Shown here one piece after another: positions 18,662 through 27,922 of a stretch of DNA of 64,000 nucleotides. Under the pieces are notes generated by a model, which worked only from the letters and a program-made list of their open reading frames with translations, did not search any database and was not told the DNA's origin. The position numbers were made by a program, and so were the translations under genes. The DNA lies in NCBI RefSeq assembly GCF_007833165.1, contig NZ_VOBQ01000015.1, positions 1-64,000 on the forward strand, written 5' to 3'. Within the stretch, counting starts at the first letter, position 1. Every line of letters starts with the position of its first letter. The DNA comes from Caenimonas sedimenti (GTDB lineage: Bacteria; Pseudomonadota; Gammaproteobacteria; Burkholderiales; Burkholderiaceae_C).

Positions 18662-19432
18662 TCAGCCGAAGCGGTTGGAGAGGCGGCCGATGCCGGCGAT
18701 CTCCACTTCGACCAGGCTGCCGGGCTTCATGGAGCCGACGCCGACGGAGGTGCCGCAGAGGATCACGTCGCCGGGCATGAGTGTCATGTCGACGGAGATG
18801 CGGCTCACGAGCCGCGCCACCGGGAAGGTCATGTCGCTGATGGGGTAGTCCTGCCGCACCACGCCATCCAGCAGCGTGCGGACAGTGAGCGTGGTGGGGT
18901 CGACGCCGGTCGCCACCACGGGGCCCAGCGGGCAGAAGCCGTCCAGGCCTTTGGCGCGCACCCACTGCGGGAACGAGGGGTCGCGGTTCAGGATGTCGGA
19001 CACCGTGACGTCGTTGGCGCAGGTGTAGCCGAACACGCAGGCCATGGCGTCGCTCTCGGTGGCGGCGGCGCAGCGCTGGCCGATCACGATGCCCAGTTCG
19101 CCCTCGAACACCACCTTGCCGCCGGCGCGCGGCACCGGGATGGGTTCGCGGTGCGCGCTCCACGAGTTCGGCGACTTGAGAAGGTAGAGCGGCTCTTCGG
19201 GCACAGCCAGGTTGAGCTTGGCGCGCAGCTGGCCGAAGTTGTTCCACAGCGCGATCACCTTGGTCGGCTGCATCGGCATCAGCAGCTGCACTTCTTCCAG
19301 CAGCATCGAGCGGCCGGTCGCGGCATTGGCGCCGAACATCTGGCCGCGGTGCTCGTGCACGCGGTCGGTGTCGTCCAGCGTGCCGAAGGCTTCCTGGCCG
19401 GCATGGCGGTAGCTGACCCAGCGGGTGATCAT
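18662..19432 (-). CDS. Fumarylacetoacetate hydrolase (FAH) family protein
   Basis: This 256-residue protein belongs to the FAH superfamily, which hydrolyses or isomerises carbon chains with a 1,3-dicarbonyl or 2-hydroxydienoate unit, or decarboxylates oxaloacetate, using Mg2+. The metal-binding signature is VVFEGELGIVIG near residues 107-118, followed by FGYTCANDVTVSD and the C-terminal LMPGDVILCGTSVGVG. The substrate is not readable. The gene starts 22 bases after the SucD-like gene ends, so it is likely cotranscribed with it. Confidence 0.88.
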   Translation of the reverse strand: MITRWVSYRHAGQEAFGTLDDTDRVHEHRGQMFGANAATGRSMLLEEVQLLMPMQPTKVIALWNNFGQLRAKLNLAVPEEPLYLLKSPNSWSAHREPIPVPRAGGKVVFEGELGIVIGQRCAAATESDAMACVFGYTCANDVTVSDILNRDPSFPQWVRAKGLDGFCPLGPVVATGVDPTTLTVRTLLDGVVRQDYPISDMTFPVARLVSRISVDMTLMPGDVILCGTSVGVGSMKPGSLVEVEIAGIGRLSNRFG

Positions 19433-19454
19433 GGGGTGTTCCGGTCTTGGCGCG

Positions 19455-20297
19455 TCAGTCGAAGGGCAGCCACTGCGGCTCCACGACCGAGGCGGTGAGC
19501 GTGCCCAGCGAGGCGAGCTCGTGGGTCATGTGGGCGCCGCAGGCGGCGAGCCGGGCGCGCTGGCTGGCCGCGGGGCCGCTGTCCGCGATCCAGCCGATCA
19601 GCGGCTTGCGCAGGTGGGTGGCGATCCAGGCGGCGCAGGCGGCTTCGCTCTCGTCATCGATAGGCCCGGCCAGGAGCACGGCGTCGGTGCCGGCGTCGGC
19701 CTCGAAGAGCTGCAACAGCTCCAGGTGCGACAGGCCCGCGCGGCAAGGGTCCGACAGGCTCACCACGGTCGATGCGCCCAGGCCGTGCTGGCGGAACTGG
19801 CGCGCCACTTCGGCCAGCAGTGCCGGCGAGCGCAGGATTACGCCGATGCGCCCGCGCTGAGGAGCCTCGCCCGGCAGGTTGCCGATGCGGACTTCGTCGG
19901 GCGTCATGACGCCGGCGCAGCCTGGGCCCAGCAGGCGGGTGCCGCCGCGCCGCAGCGCGTCCGCGGCACGAGCCAATGAAGCGGCCGGCACGCCATTGCC
20001 CACGCAGACGATCAGAGGCATGCCGGCTTCGGCGGCTTCGTCGATCGCGGCGCCAGCGCGCTCCGCATCGTCATGCACCATGCAGGCGTTGGCGCCGGTG
20101 GCCGCGCGGGCCTCTGCCACGCTTTCGAACACCGGGATGCCGTCGAAGCGGTGCACGCTGCCGCCCGCCACCACACCCGCGACCACGCAGCGCTTGCCCT
20201 GGCCGTACTCACGGCAGGCCGTGGCATGCCGGCGCCCAGCCTCATCCCCGAGCCCATGCACGACGATGCGGGTGGCGCGGTTGACGAGGATGGACAT
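19455..20297 (-). CDS. SucD-like CoA-binding protein lacking the phospho-histidine
   Basis: The 280-residue protein follows the succinyl-CoA synthetase alpha fold: an N-terminal CoA-binding domain (GLGDEAGRRHATACREYG, VHRFDGIPVFESVAEA) and a ligase-CoA domain. At the place of the catalytic RMGHAG loop it has RARLAACGA, so the histidine that carries phosphate is absent. The GSRSGTLTYE segment is also altered to LRSPALLAE. No beta subunit (sucC) is adjacent. It is therefore probably not an active succinyl-CoA synthetase and may bind CoA or serve a specialised reaction with the neighbouring CoA transferase and FAH proteins. Confidence 0.75.
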   Translation of the reverse strand: MSILVNRATRIVVHGLGDEAGRRHATACREYGQGKRCVVAGVVAGGSVHRFDGIPVFESVAEARAATGANACMVHDDAERAGAAIDEAAEAGMPLIVCVGNGVPAASLARAADALRRGGTRLLGPGCAGVMTPDEVRIGNLPGEAPQRGRIGVILRSPALLAEVARQFRQHGLGASTVVSLSDPCRAGLSHLELLQLFEADAGTDAVLLAGPIDDESEAACAAWIATHLRKPLIGWIADSGPAASQRARLAACGAHMTHELASLGTLTASVVEPQWLPFD

Positions 20298-20322
20298 GGC
20301 GGGGGCTCCGGTGGCTTCGGGT

Positions 20323-20631
20323 TCAACCGACCACGTGCGACGACGTGGCGAGCGCCCAGTCGAAGTTGCGGTGCGGCGCGGGCTTGGTGCGCAGCATGCG
20401 TTCCTGCACCGCGGCGACCAGGAACGACGGGTCGTACACGCTCAGCAGGTGCGGGTGGTGCTGTTCCAGGTAGCGGCGGATGCGCACTTCAGGCTCCGGG
20501 CTCTGGCGCACCAGCGCGGCATAGGTCGCTTCGTCCCAGTGCCAGCGCAGACCCAGCTCGTAGAACGCGGCGTTGTAGGCGTCACGCTCCGCGTCGGGGT
20601 GGGTCAGGGCGGCGGGCAGGTCGTTCTTCAT
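20323..20631 (-). CDS. Small hypothetical protein, 102 aa, in CoA-transferase row
   Basis: The soluble 102-residue protein contains several aromatic residues (AFYELGLRWHWDEATYAALV), PEVRIRRYLEQHHPHLLSVYD and a C-terminal LRTKPAPHRNFDWALA. I recognise no family. The ATG at 20631 is preceded by GAGAG. An in-frame upstream start at 20688 has a poor N terminus. It ends 25 bases before the SucD-like gene and follows the CoA-transferase gene after 111 bases, so it is likely part of the same metabolic unit. Confidence 0.65.
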   Translation of the reverse strand: MKNDLPAALTHPDAERDAYNAAFYELGLRWHWDEATYAALVRQSPEPEVRIRRYLEQHHPHLLSVYDPSFLVAAVQERMLRTKPAPHRNFDWALATSSHVVG

Positions 20632-20742
20632 GATCGTTCTCTCGTGTTGCGGTGTGGTGCGCTCACTGTAGGGAGAGGGGTCGATCAAAGACAGTCAATA
20701 GTTGTTATGCGGACCATCACTTCGGAGTGATGCATCGCGCCA

Positions 20743-21993
20743 TCAGATGGCGCCTTCGGCGCGCAGCGATGCGAGGTCGCTGGCCGCGTAGCCCAGTTCG
20801 GCCAGCACCTCCTCGGTGTGCTCGCCGAGCAGCGGTGCGCGTGTGACTTCCGTGCTGCTGTCGGAGAGCTTCACGGGGTTGCCCACGGTCAGATGCTTGC
20901 CGCGCGTTGGGTGGTCCACCTCCACCACGGTGCCGCTCTTGCGCAGCCACGGGTCGTCGGCGATCTCCTTCATCGACAGGATGGGCCCGCACGGGATGTC
21001 GAACTCGTTCAGGATCTCCATGGCCTCGAACTTGGTCTTGCTCATGGTCCACTGCTCGATGCGCTTGAAGATCGGCTTCAGGTGCAGCAACCGTGCTTGC
21101 GGCGTGGCATAGGCCTCGTCGTCGATCCAGCCTTCTTCGCCGATCACGCGGCACACGGCGGGCCACACGGCCGCCTGCGTGATGAAGTAGATGTAGGCGT
21201 TGGGGTCGGTCTCCCAGCCCTTGCACTTGAGGATCCAGCCAGGCTGGCCGCCGCCCGAGGCGTTGCCGGCACGCGGCACCGCATCGCCGAACTTGCCGTC
21301 GGGGTACTGCGGGTATTCGTGCAGCGTGTGCGTGCGCTCCAGCCGCTGCTGGTCCCGCAGCTTGACGCGGCAGAGGTTGAGCACGGCGTCCTGCATTGGC
21401 GCCAGCACCTTCTGGCCGCGGCCGGAGTGCGTGCGTTGGTAAAGCGCCGTCACGATGCCCAGCGCCAGGTGCACGCCGGTGCCGCTGTCACCGATCTGCG
21501 CGCCCGTGACCACCGGCGGGCCGTCGTCGAAGCCGGTGGTGGACGCCGCGCCCCCCGCACACTGGGCGACGTTCTCGTAGACCTTGCAGTCCTCGTAGCG
21601 GCCGGGGCCGAAGCCCTTGACGGAACCGACCACCATCCGGGGATTGAGCTGCTGGATGCGCTCCCACGTCAGCCCCATGCGCTCCATCGCGCCGGGCGCG
21701 AAGTTCTCGACCAGCACGTCGCAGTGCTTGATCAGCGATTCGAGCAGCCGCTTGCCGCCCGCCGTCTTGGCGTTGAGCGTGATGGACCGCTTGTTGTGGT
21801 TCAGCATCGTGAAGTAGAGGCTGTCCACGCCGGGGATGTCGCGCAGCTGGCCACGCGTGGCGTCGCCCTCGCCGGGCCGCTCGACCTTGATCACGTCGGC
21901 GCCGAACCAGGCGAGCAGCTGGGTGCAGGTGGGGCCCGACTGCACGTGGGTGAAGTCGAGGATGCGGACGCCTTCCAGGGCTTTGGTGGTCAT
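20743..21993 (-). CDS. frc: Formyl-CoA:oxalate CoA-transferase-like (CaiB/BaiF family)
   Basis: The 416-residue protein is a class III CoA transferase close to Oxalobacter formyl-CoA transferase as I recall that sequence. The catalytic aspartate is D169 in [10 protein letters not shown], exactly the Oxalobacter number. The active-site glycine loop region ([10 protein letters not shown]), [15 protein letters not shown] and [16 protein letters not shown] are all present. The family reaction moves CoA from formyl-CoA to oxalate. Oxalyl-CoA decarboxylase is not in the window, but formate dehydrogenase and glyoxylate carboligase lie 12-20 kb to the left. A related acid substrate remains possible. 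Confidence 0.85.
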   Translation of the reverse strand: MTTKALEGVRILDFTHVQSGPTCTQLLAWFGADVIKVERPGEGDATRGQLRDIPGVDSLYFTMLNHNKRSITLNAKTAGGKRLLESLIKHCDVLVENFAPGAMERMGLTWERIQQLNPRMVVGSVKGFGPGRYEDCKVYENVAQCAGGAASTTGFDDGPPVVTGAQIGDSGTGVHLALGIVTALYQRTHSGRGQKVLAPMQDAVLNLCRVKLRDQQRLERTHTLHEYPQYPDGKFGDAVPRAGNASGGGQPGWILKCKGWETDPNAYIYFITQAAVWPAVCRVIGEEGWIDDEAYATPQARLLHLKPIFKRIEQWTMSKTKFEAMEILNEFDIPCGPILSMKEIADDPWLRKSGTVVEVDHPTRGKHLTVGNPVKLSDSSTEVTRAPLLGEHTEEVLAELGYAASDLASLRAEGAI

Positions 21994-22032
21994 GGGAAGT
22001 TCTCGGGAGTCATGGAATCTGTGGGCGGCGTC

Positions 22033-22467
22033 TCAGGAAGCGGCCTTCGCGGCGGCTTCGAGCTCGTTGACGCGGCCCTTGAGCGCGCGCTCTTCCGCGA
22101 AGCGGGCGGTTTCGTCACGGATGACGGCGGCGATGCCGGTCACCTTGCCGTCGGGACCGGTGAGCATGGCGACCGTGAAGGCGATGGAGAGCGGGCGGCC
22201 GTCCTTGTGCAGCGCGGGCACCTTCAGCAGCGAAGTGCCGTAGCGCGTCTCGCCGGTGGCCATGGTCTTGTCATAGCCCTCGTTGTGCCGCTTGCGCAGG
22301 CGCTCGGGGATGATCAGGTCCAGCGGCTGGCCCATCGCTTCTTCCTGCGAGAAGCCGAAGAGGCGGGTGGCGGCCGGGTTCCAAAGCACGATGCGCCCGG
22401 CAGGGTCGGACACGACGACGGCGTCGCCGAAGGCTTGAATCAGCTGCTGATGATCGATGCCGCCCAT
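22033..22467 (-). CDS. Single PAS-domain sensor protein
   Basis: The 144-residue protein consists of one PAS domain (AFGDAVVVSDPAGRIVLWNP through VAMLTGPDGKVTGIAAVIRD) and a short C-terminal helix that could be a coiled coil (ARFAEERALKGRVNELEAA). It has no kinase, cyclase or DNA-binding domain, so it would act through a partner. PAS domains bind haem, flavin or small ligands; no cofactor residue can be assigned. It lies 39 bases upstream of the CoA-transferase gene on the same strand. A TTGAC-N4-GTCAA box ends 52 bases before its ATG, which follows GCAGGAGC. Confidence 0.85.
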   Translation of the reverse strand: MGGIDHQQLIQAFGDAVVVSDPAGRIVLWNPAATRLFGFSQEEAMGQPLDLIIPERLRKRHNEGYDKTMATGETRYGTSLLKVPALHKDGRPLSIAFTVAMLTGPDGKVTGIAAVIRDETARFAEERALKGRVNELEAAAKAAS

Positions 22468-22519
22468 GAAGTGCTCCTGCTGCAGGAGTCACTGTGCGGT
22501 GCAGCACCGCCGGGCGTGG

Positions 22520-22533
22520 TTGACCGGGGTCAA
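22520..22533. promoter_or_regulatory. TTGAC-N4-GTCAA inverted repeat upstream of PAS gene
   Basis: TTGACCGGGGTCAA is the third copy of the motif found before fdsG and gcl. The bases after it (GATTCG) also match the fdsG copy. It is placed for control of the PAS/CoA-transferase unit. Confidence 0.55.
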
Positions 22534-22564
22534 GATTCGAAAAGAATCGGCCGGTCGCGGTTCT

Positions 22565-22660
22565 GTAGGCTGGGGTGAGCCCGCAGGCGAACCCCAGCAC
22601 CGATGCGCGGCACCCCGTCGCACGCTGGGGTTCGCCTGCGGGCTCACCGCCAGCCTACGG
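22565..22660. repeat. Long palindromic intergenic repeat with 35-base arms
   Basis: The arms run from GTAGGCTGGGGTGAGCCCGC into AGGCGAACCCCAGC, mirrored by GCTGGGGTTCGCCTGCGGGC into TCACCGCCAGCCTAC, with a loop of about 25 bases and one base gap. It is the complete version of the element at 1-70 and lies between gltA and the PAS gene. Confidence 0.9.
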
Positions 22661-22683
22661 CATCCGTCGCAGGTTCAGCCATG

Positions 22684-22710
22684 AAAAAAGCCCGCCGAGG
22701 CGGGCCGTTT
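22684..22710 (-). terminator. Rho-independent terminator after gltA
   Basis: On the minus strand GGCCCGCC-TCGG-CGGGC is followed by TTTTTT, 17 bases after the gltA stop. It ends the sdhC-to-gltA operon. Confidence 0.85.
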
Positions 22711-22726
22711 CCGAATCCGCAGCAGC

Positions 22727-24037
22727 TCAGCGCTGCGCGATCGGCTGTACGTCGCGCTTCGTCGCGCCCGTGAACAGCTGGCGCGGGCGGCCGATCTTGT
22801 ACTCCGGGTCGCCGATCATCTCGTTCAGCTGGGCGATCCAGCCGACCGTGCGGGCCAGGGCGAAGATGGCGGTGAACAGGCTCACGGGGATGCCGATGGC
22901 GCGCTGCACGATGCCGGAATAGAAGTCGACGTTCGGGTACAGCTTGCGCGAAACGAAGTACTCGTCTTCCAGGGCGATCTTCTCGAGCGCCATCGCCAGC
23001 TTGAACAGCGGGTCGTTCTGCAGGCCCAGCTCGCCCAGCACTTCCTTGCAGGTCTCCTGCATCAGCTTGGCGCGCGGGTCGTAGTTCTTGTACACGCGGT
23101 GGCCGAAGCCCATCAGCTTGATGCCGCTGTTCTTGTCCTTCACCTGCTTGATGAACTCGCCGATCTTGTCGACGCCGCCGTTGCGCTGGATGTCGTGCAG
23201 CATGTTCAGCGCCGCCTCGTTGGCGCCGCCGTGCGCCGGGCCCCACAGGCAGGCCACGCCGGCCGCGATGGCGGCGAACGGGTTCGTGCCGGAGCTGCCG
23301 CACAAGCGCACCGTGGAGGTGGAGGCGTTCTGTTCGTGGTCCGCGTGCAGGATGAAGATGCGGTCCAGCGCGCGCTCGAGCACCGGGCTCACGGTGTACG
23401 GCTCGCACGGCGTGGCGAACATCATGTGCATGAAGTTGCCGGCGTACGAAAGGTCGTTCTTCGGGTACATGTACGGCTGGCCGGCGCTGTACTTGTAGGC
23501 CATGGCCACCAGCGTCGGCATCTTGGCGATCAGGCGAATCGCAGAGATCTCGCGGTGCTCCGGGTTGTTGATGTCCGTGCTGTCGTGATAGAAGGCCGAC
23601 AGCGCGCCGACCAGGCCGGTCATGATGGCCATCGGGTGCGCATCGCGGCGGAAGCCACGCAGGAAGAACTGCATCTGCTCGTTCACCATGGTGTGCATGG
23701 TCACGTTGCGGCTGAACTTCTGCTTGCCTTCGGCGTTGGGCAGCTCGCCGTACAGCAGCAGGTGGCAGGTCTCCATGAAGTCGCACTGCGTGGCCAGCTG
23801 CTCGATCGGGTAGCCGCGGTACAGCAGCTCACCCTTGTCGCCGTCGATGTAGGTGATGGCGGACTGGCAGGCGGCCGTGGAGAGGAAGCCCGGGTCGTAG
23901 GTGAACATGCCCGTCTGGGCGTACAGCTTGCGGATGTCGATGACGTCCGGGCCGACGCTGCCGTGGTAGACCGGCAGCTCGACGCTGGGGCTGCCGTTCG
24001 AGAACGACAGGGTGGCTTTGTTGTCGGCGAGTTTCAT
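22727..24037 (-). CDS. gltA: Citrate synthase, type II
   Basis: GltA condenses oxaloacetate and acetyl-CoA into citrate. The protein has 436 residues and is of the large NADH-sensitive Gram-negative type. The catalytic set is visible: histidine in [17 protein letters not shown], histidine in [12 protein letters not shown], and aspartate in the segment [14 protein letters not shown]. It is the last gene of the minus-strand sdhC-D-A-B-sdhE-gltA operon, 19 bases after sdhE, and is followed by a strong terminator. Confidence 0.97.
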   Translation of the reverse strand: MKLADNKATLSFSNGSPSVELPVYHGSVGPDVIDIRKLYAQTGMFTYDPGFLSTAACQSAITYIDGDKGELLYRGYPIEQLATQCDFMETCHLLLYGELPNAEGKQKFSRNVTMHTMVNEQMQFFLRGFRRDAHPMAIMTGLVGALSAFYHDSTDINNPEHREISAIRLIAKMPTLVAMAYKYSAGQPYMYPKNDLSYAGNFMHMMFATPCEPYTVSPVLERALDRIFILHADHEQNASTSTVRLCGSSGTNPFAAIAAGVACLWGPAHGGANEAALNMLHDIQRNGGVDKIGEFIKQVKDKNSGIKLMGFGHRVYKNYDPRAKLMQETCKEVLGELGLQNDPLFKLAMALEKIALEDEYFVSRKLYPNVDFYSGIVQRAIGIPVSLFTAIFALARTVGWIAQLNEMIGDPEYKIGRPRQLFTGATKRDVQPIAQR

Positions 24038-24056
24038 CTCAGGGTCCTCACAGTTT

Positions 24057-24344
24057 TCAAATTCCGGGGAGCACGGCCTGCGGCAGCCGCAGCAGCTCCA
24101 GCACTTTCCGCGTCTCCAGGGCCGCGTCCGCTTCGAGGTCCTTGCGGCGCAGCAGCAAGTCCAGCAGGTCGTTGTCGGCCAGGTCCATCAACTCGCCCAA
24201 GCCGCGCGCCTGCCCCACGGTGAGGCTGGCGGCGTGCGTCTCGAAGAAGCGCTCGATCAGCAGGTCGTTCTCGAGCAGCCCGCGGCGGCAGCGCCAGCGC
24301 AGCTTGCTGAGCGACCTTTCGTCGAGGAGCGCTTCATCTTCCAT
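24057..24344 (-). CDS. sdhE: FAD assembly factor SdhE (succinate dehydrogenase assembly)
   Basis: SdhE helps attach FAD covalently to SdhA. This small 95-residue helical protein has the family core [21 protein letters not shown], where the RGxxE-type motif RRGLLEND lies near residues 20-27. It sits between sdhB and gltA, 10 bases after sdhB, as in many Burkholderiales. Confidence 0.93.
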   Translation of the reverse strand: MEDEALLDERSLSKLRWRCRRGLLENDLLIERFFETHAASLTVGQARGLGELMDLADNDLLDLLLRRKDLEADAALETRKVLELLRLPQAVLPGI

Positions 24345-24354
24345 TCTCGCCGTT

Positions 24355-25062
24355 CTAAACGGTCCTGCGGACCATCAGCTCCTTGATCTTGCCGATGGCC
24401 ATGGTCGGGTTGAGACCCTTGGGGCACACGTCGACGCAGTTCATGATGGTGTGGCAACGGAAGAGCCGGTACGGGTCTTCCAGGTTGTCGAGGCGCTCCG
24501 CTGTCGCTTCGTCGCGGCTGTCGGCGATGAAGCGATAGGCCTGCAGCAGCCCGGCCGGGCCGACGAACTTGTCGGGGTTCCACCAGAAGCTGGGGCAGCT
24601 GGTCGAGCAGCTCGCGCACAGGATGCACTCGTACAAACCGTCGAGCTCCTCGCGCTCCTCGGGCGACTGCAGCCGCTCCTTCTCGGGCGGGATGTTGTCG
24701 TTGACGAGGTAGGGCTTGATCGAGTTGTACTGCTTGAAGAACTGCGTCATGTCCACGATCAGGTCGCGGATGACGGGCAGGCCGGGCAGCGGCTTCAGGA
24801 CGATGGGCTTGTCCCCCAGCGAACGCAGGTTGGCCAGGCAGGCCAGGCCGTTCTTGCCGTTGATGTTCATCGCGTCGGAGCCGCAGACGCCTTCGCGGCA
24901 GGAGCGGCGGAACGACAGCGTGGGATCCTGCGCCTTGAGCTTCATCAGGGCGTCGAGCAGCATGCGCTCGTTGCCCTCGAGCTCGATCTCCACCGTCTGC
25001 ATGTAAGGCTTGGCGTCCTTGTCGGGGTCGTAGCGGTAGATGTGGAAGGTGCGCTTTTGCAT
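24355..25062 (-). CDS. sdhB: Succinate dehydrogenase iron-sulfur subunit
   Basis: SdhB carries electrons from SdhA to ubiquinone through [2Fe-2S], [4Fe-4S] and [3Fe-4S] clusters. It has 235 residues. Cluster cysteines appear in [40 protein letters not shown] and [17 protein letters not shown]. It is 79 bases downstream of sdhA and 10 bases upstream of sdhE. Confidence 0.97.
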   Translation of the reverse strand: MQKRTFHIYRYDPDKDAKPYMQTVEIELEGNERMLLDALMKLKAQDPTLSFRRSCREGVCGSDAMNINGKNGLACLANLRSLGDKPIVLKPLPGLPVIRDLIVDMTQFFKQYNSIKPYLVNDNIPPEKERLQSPEEREELDGLYECILCASCSTSCPSFWWNPDKFVGPAGLLQAYRFIADSRDEATAERLDNLEDPYRLFRCHTIMNCVDVCPKGLNPTMAIGKIKELMVRRTV

Positions 25063-25141
25063 GAGGTGTCCCGTATCTTGAATCTAGGCGCTTTAGGGGC
25101 GGCGTGGAAGTACGTAGGAAAGCGTAGAGACGCGGCTGACG

Positions 25142-26950
25142 TCAGAAGGTACGCACTTTGGGCGGAACGCTTTCCACCGTCAGCGGCTGCATCTTCACCG
25201 CCTTGTAGTCGAGGCGGTTGCCCTCGCTGTACCAGAGCGTGTGCTTCATCCAGACCTTGTCGTTGCGGCCGAGCGGGGTGTCCGGGTGGTCGGCCGGATG
25301 CTCGTAGTCGCGCACCAGGTGGGCGCCGCGGCATTCCTTGCGGGCGGCGGCGCCTTCGATGGTGGCTTGGGCGGCCTCGATCAAGTTCTCGACTTCCAGC
25401 GCTTCCACGCGGGCGGTGTTGAACACCTTGGACTTGTCCTTCAGGCCGATCGCGTTGACGCGTTCGCGCAGCGCGGCAATCTTCTTGCAGCCCTCGTCCA
25501 TGTTCTCCTGGCTGCGGAACACACCGGCGTGCGTCTGCATCGCCAGCCGCAGGTCGTTCGCGACGTCCTGCGCGTATTCGCCGCCGGTGGCTTCGTCGAG
25601 CCGGTTCAAGCGGACCAGCGTCCGGTCCGCCGCATCGGCCGGCAGGTCCTTGTGGGACTTGGTCTTGCTTGCGAACTCGACGATGTGGTTGCCGGCGGCC
25701 TTGCCGAACACCAGCAGGTCGAGCAGCGAGTTGGTGCCGAGCCGGTTGGAACCGTGCACGCTGACGCAGGAACATTCGCCGACGGCGTAGAGCCCGTTGA
25801 CCACCGCGTTGTCGTCGCCGTTCTTCTGGATGACGACCTGGCCGTTGATGTTGGTCGGGATGCCGCCCATCTGGTAGTGGATGGTGGGCACCACCGGGAT
25901 CGGCTCGCGCGTGACGTCGACGTTGGCGAAGTTCACGCCGATCTCGTACACCGAGGGCAGCCGCTTGTGGATGGTGTCGGCGCCCAGGTGGTCCAGCTTC
26001 ATGTGGATGTAATCCTTGTTCGGGCCGCAGCCGCGGCCTTCCAGGATCTCCTGGCCCATGCAGCGCGAGACGAAGTCGCGCGGTGCCAGGTCCTTCAGGG
26101 TGGGCGCGTAACGCTCCATGAAGCGCTCGCCGTTGGCGTTCAGCAGGATCGCGCCTTCGCCGCGGCAGCCTTCGGTGAGCAGCACGCCAGCGCCGGCGAC
26201 GCCGGTGGGGTGGAACTGCCAGAACTCCATGTCTTCCAGCGGGATGCCGGCGCGCGCCGCCATGCCCAGGCCGTCGCCGGTGTTGATGAAGGCGTTGGTG
26301 GAAGCCTGGAAGATGCGGCCGGCACCGCCGGTGGCCAGCAGCACGGTCTTCGCGTGCAGGATGTGCACGTCGCCGGTTTCCATCTCCAGCGCGGTCACGC
26401 CGACGACGTCACCCTCGGCGTCGCGGATCAGGTCCAGCGCCATCCATTCGACGAAGAACGAGGTCTTGGCGCGCACGTTCTGCTGGTACAGCGTGTGCAG
26501 CATCGCGTGGCCGGTGCGGTCGGCGGCGGCGCAGGCGCGCTGCACCGGCTTCTCGCCGTAGTTGGCCGTGTGGCCGCCGAAGGGGCGCTGGTAGATCGTG
26601 CCGTCCGGGTTGCGGTCGAACGGCATGCCGAAGTGCTCGAGCTCGTACACGACCTTCGGCGCTTCGCGGCACATGAATTCGATGGCGTCCTGGTCGCCCA
26701 GCCAGTCGGAGCCCTTGACCGTGTCGTAGAAGTGGTAGTGCCAGTTGTCCTCGGACATGTTGCCGAGCGACGCGCCGATGCCGCCTTGCGCGGCCACCGT
26801 GTGCGAGCGCGTCGGGAACACCTTGGACAGGACGGCGACATTCAGGCCGGCGAGCGACAGTTGCAGCGAAGCCCGCATGCCGGAGCCGCCGGCGCCGACG
26901 ATGACGACGTCGAACTTGCGGGTGGTGATGTCTTTGTTGGTGTAGCTCAT
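25142..26950 (-). CDS. sdhA: Succinate dehydrogenase flavoprotein subunit
   Basis: SdhA oxidises succinate to fumarate with covalently bound FAD on the cytoplasmic face of complex II. It has 602 residues. The FAD Rossmann motif is VVIVGAGGSGMRASLQL at residue 15, the flavin-linked histidine is in SHTVAAQGGIGASLG, and the active-site arginine region is HGSNRLGTNSLLDLLVFG. ATG 26950 begins the conserved MSYTNKDITTRKFDVVIVG. The much longer upstream open frame is an artefact that runs through sdhD and sdhC in another frame. Five bases separate it from sdhD. Confidence 0.97.
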   Translation of the reverse strand: MSYTNKDITTRKFDVVIVGAGGSGMRASLQLSLAGLNVAVLSKVFPTRSHTVAAQGGIGASLGNMSEDNWHYHFYDTVKGSDWLGDQDAIEFMCREAPKVVYELEHFGMPFDRNPDGTIYQRPFGGHTANYGEKPVQRACAAADRTGHAMLHTLYQQNVRAKTSFFVEWMALDLIRDAEGDVVGVTALEMETGDVHILHAKTVLLATGGAGRIFQASTNAFINTGDGLGMAARAGIPLEDMEFWQFHPTGVAGAGVLLTEGCRGEGAILLNANGERFMERYAPTLKDLAPRDFVSRCMGQEILEGRGCGPNKDYIHMKLDHLGADTIHKRLPSVYEIGVNFANVDVTREPIPVVPTIHYQMGGIPTNINGQVVIQKNGDDNAVVNGLYAVGECSCVSVHGSNRLGTNSLLDLLVFGKAAGNHIVEFASKTKSHKDLPADAADRTLVRLNRLDEATGGEYAQDVANDLRLAMQTHAGVFRSQENMDEGCKKIAALRERVNAIGLKDKSKVFNTARVEALEVENLIEAAQATIEGAAARKECRGAHLVRDYEHPADHPDTPLGRNDKVWMKHTLWYSEGNRLDYKAVKMQPLTVESVPPKVRTF

Positions 26951-26955
26951 GTTCT

Positions 26956-27321
26956 TCAGACTCTCCACAGAACCTGGATGGCCCAGCCGGCGCAGCCGAC
27001 CAGCCAGACGATGGTGAAGATCTGCAGCGCCAGGCGCAGGCCCAGCGGCTTGATGTAGTCCATGTACACGTCGCGCATGCCCACCCACACGTGGTACAGC
27101 AGGCTGACGATCACGGCGAAGGTCAGGACCTTCATCCACTGGGGGGCGAAGGTGCCGGCCCAGCTGTCGTAGCCGATCGGGCCGCGGCTGAAGATCAGGC
27201 GCACCAGGATGACCAGCGTGAAGACGGCCATGACGAGGGCGGTGACGCGCTGGGCCAGCCAGTCGCGCAGGCCGTAGTGGGCGCCGACGACGATGCGCCG
27301 GGAGCCGAAATTGACTGCCAT
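26956..27321 (-). CDS. sdhD: Succinate dehydrogenase membrane anchor subunit
   Basis: SdhD with SdhC anchors complex II and binds quinone and haem b. This 121-residue protein has three hydrophobic segments, including LAQRVTALVMAVFTLVILVRLIF and the C-terminal LALQIFTIVWLVGCAGWAIQVLW. The central segment HVWVGMRDVYMDYIKP contains the haem-proximal histidine and quinone-site residues. Confidence 0.95.
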   Translation of the reverse strand: MAVNFGSRRIVVGAHYGLRDWLAQRVTALVMAVFTLVILVRLIFSRGPIGYDSWAGTFAPQWMKVLTFAVIVSLLYHVWVGMRDVYMDYIKPLGLRLALQIFTIVWLVGCAGWAIQVLWRV

Positions 27322-27345
27322 GTTTCTTTTGTCCTTCTCGTGTTC

Positions 27346-27777
27346 TTAGTAGAGGCCGAACAGCTTGGCCCCGAGCACCAGCGTCAGCAGCACGCTGGAC
27401 ACCAGGGTGACGGTCGCCGACGTCGTGCCGAACTGCTTCGTCACCGCGGCATGGCTGACATCCATCCAAAGGTGGCGCAGACCGGCGATGAAGTGGTGCA
27501 GGTAAGCCCAGATCAGCGACAGCGCCACCAGCTTCAGGAACCATCCCGGCGCGAAGCCGACGCCGTTGTTGAAGGCGGAACGGAACTTGGCGAAGGAGAT
27601 CTCGGAAGAAACCGACAGATCGAACATCCAGAGGATGAACGGCAGCAGCACGAACATCAGCACGCCGCTCACTCGGTGGAGGATGGACACCCAGCCCGCG
27701 GCGGGCAGGCGGTAGGTGGGCAGGTCCGACAACGCGTGGATGTTGCGGAATTCCGGCCGCTTCTGGGCGACTGTCAT
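27346..27777 (-). CDS. sdhC: Succinate dehydrogenase cytochrome b556 subunit
   Basis: SdhC is the large membrane anchor of complex II. The 143-residue protein has three membrane segments, the conserved N-terminal RPEFRNIHAL, SILHRVSGVLMF with the quinone-site serine and arginine, and HHFIAGLRHLWMD with the haem histidine. ATG 27777 gives the normal N terminus; an upstream in-frame start at 27870 adds residues without similarity. It is the first gene of the operon. A TAGAAT -10-like hexamer lies on the minus strand at 27848-27843. Confidence 0.95.
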   Translation of the reverse strand: MTVAQKRPEFRNIHALSDLPTYRLPAAGWVSILHRVSGVLMFVLLPFILWMFDLSVSSEISFAKFRSAFNNGVGFAPGWFLKLVALSLIWAYLHHFIAGLRHLWMDVSHAAVTKQFGTTSATVTLVSSVLLTLVLGAKLFGLY

Positions 27778-27922
27778 GTCTGGGTTTTCTTTCTGGAAGA
27801 AGGCAAGGCCTGGACGAGCGGGGAGGGTGCGGACAGCCCAAAATTCTATTGCAACGCAACAGCCTGACACGGAACCTTCAAAAATGCCCCGCGAGCGAGA
27901 ACTTTTCGCTCCGCGGAAGACG

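Noticed and set aside
25142..27859. Possible 905-residue SdhA fusion
   Set aside because: The frame stays open upstream of SdhA but those codons overlap sdhD and sdhC in another frame. The true SdhA start at 26950 is conserved.
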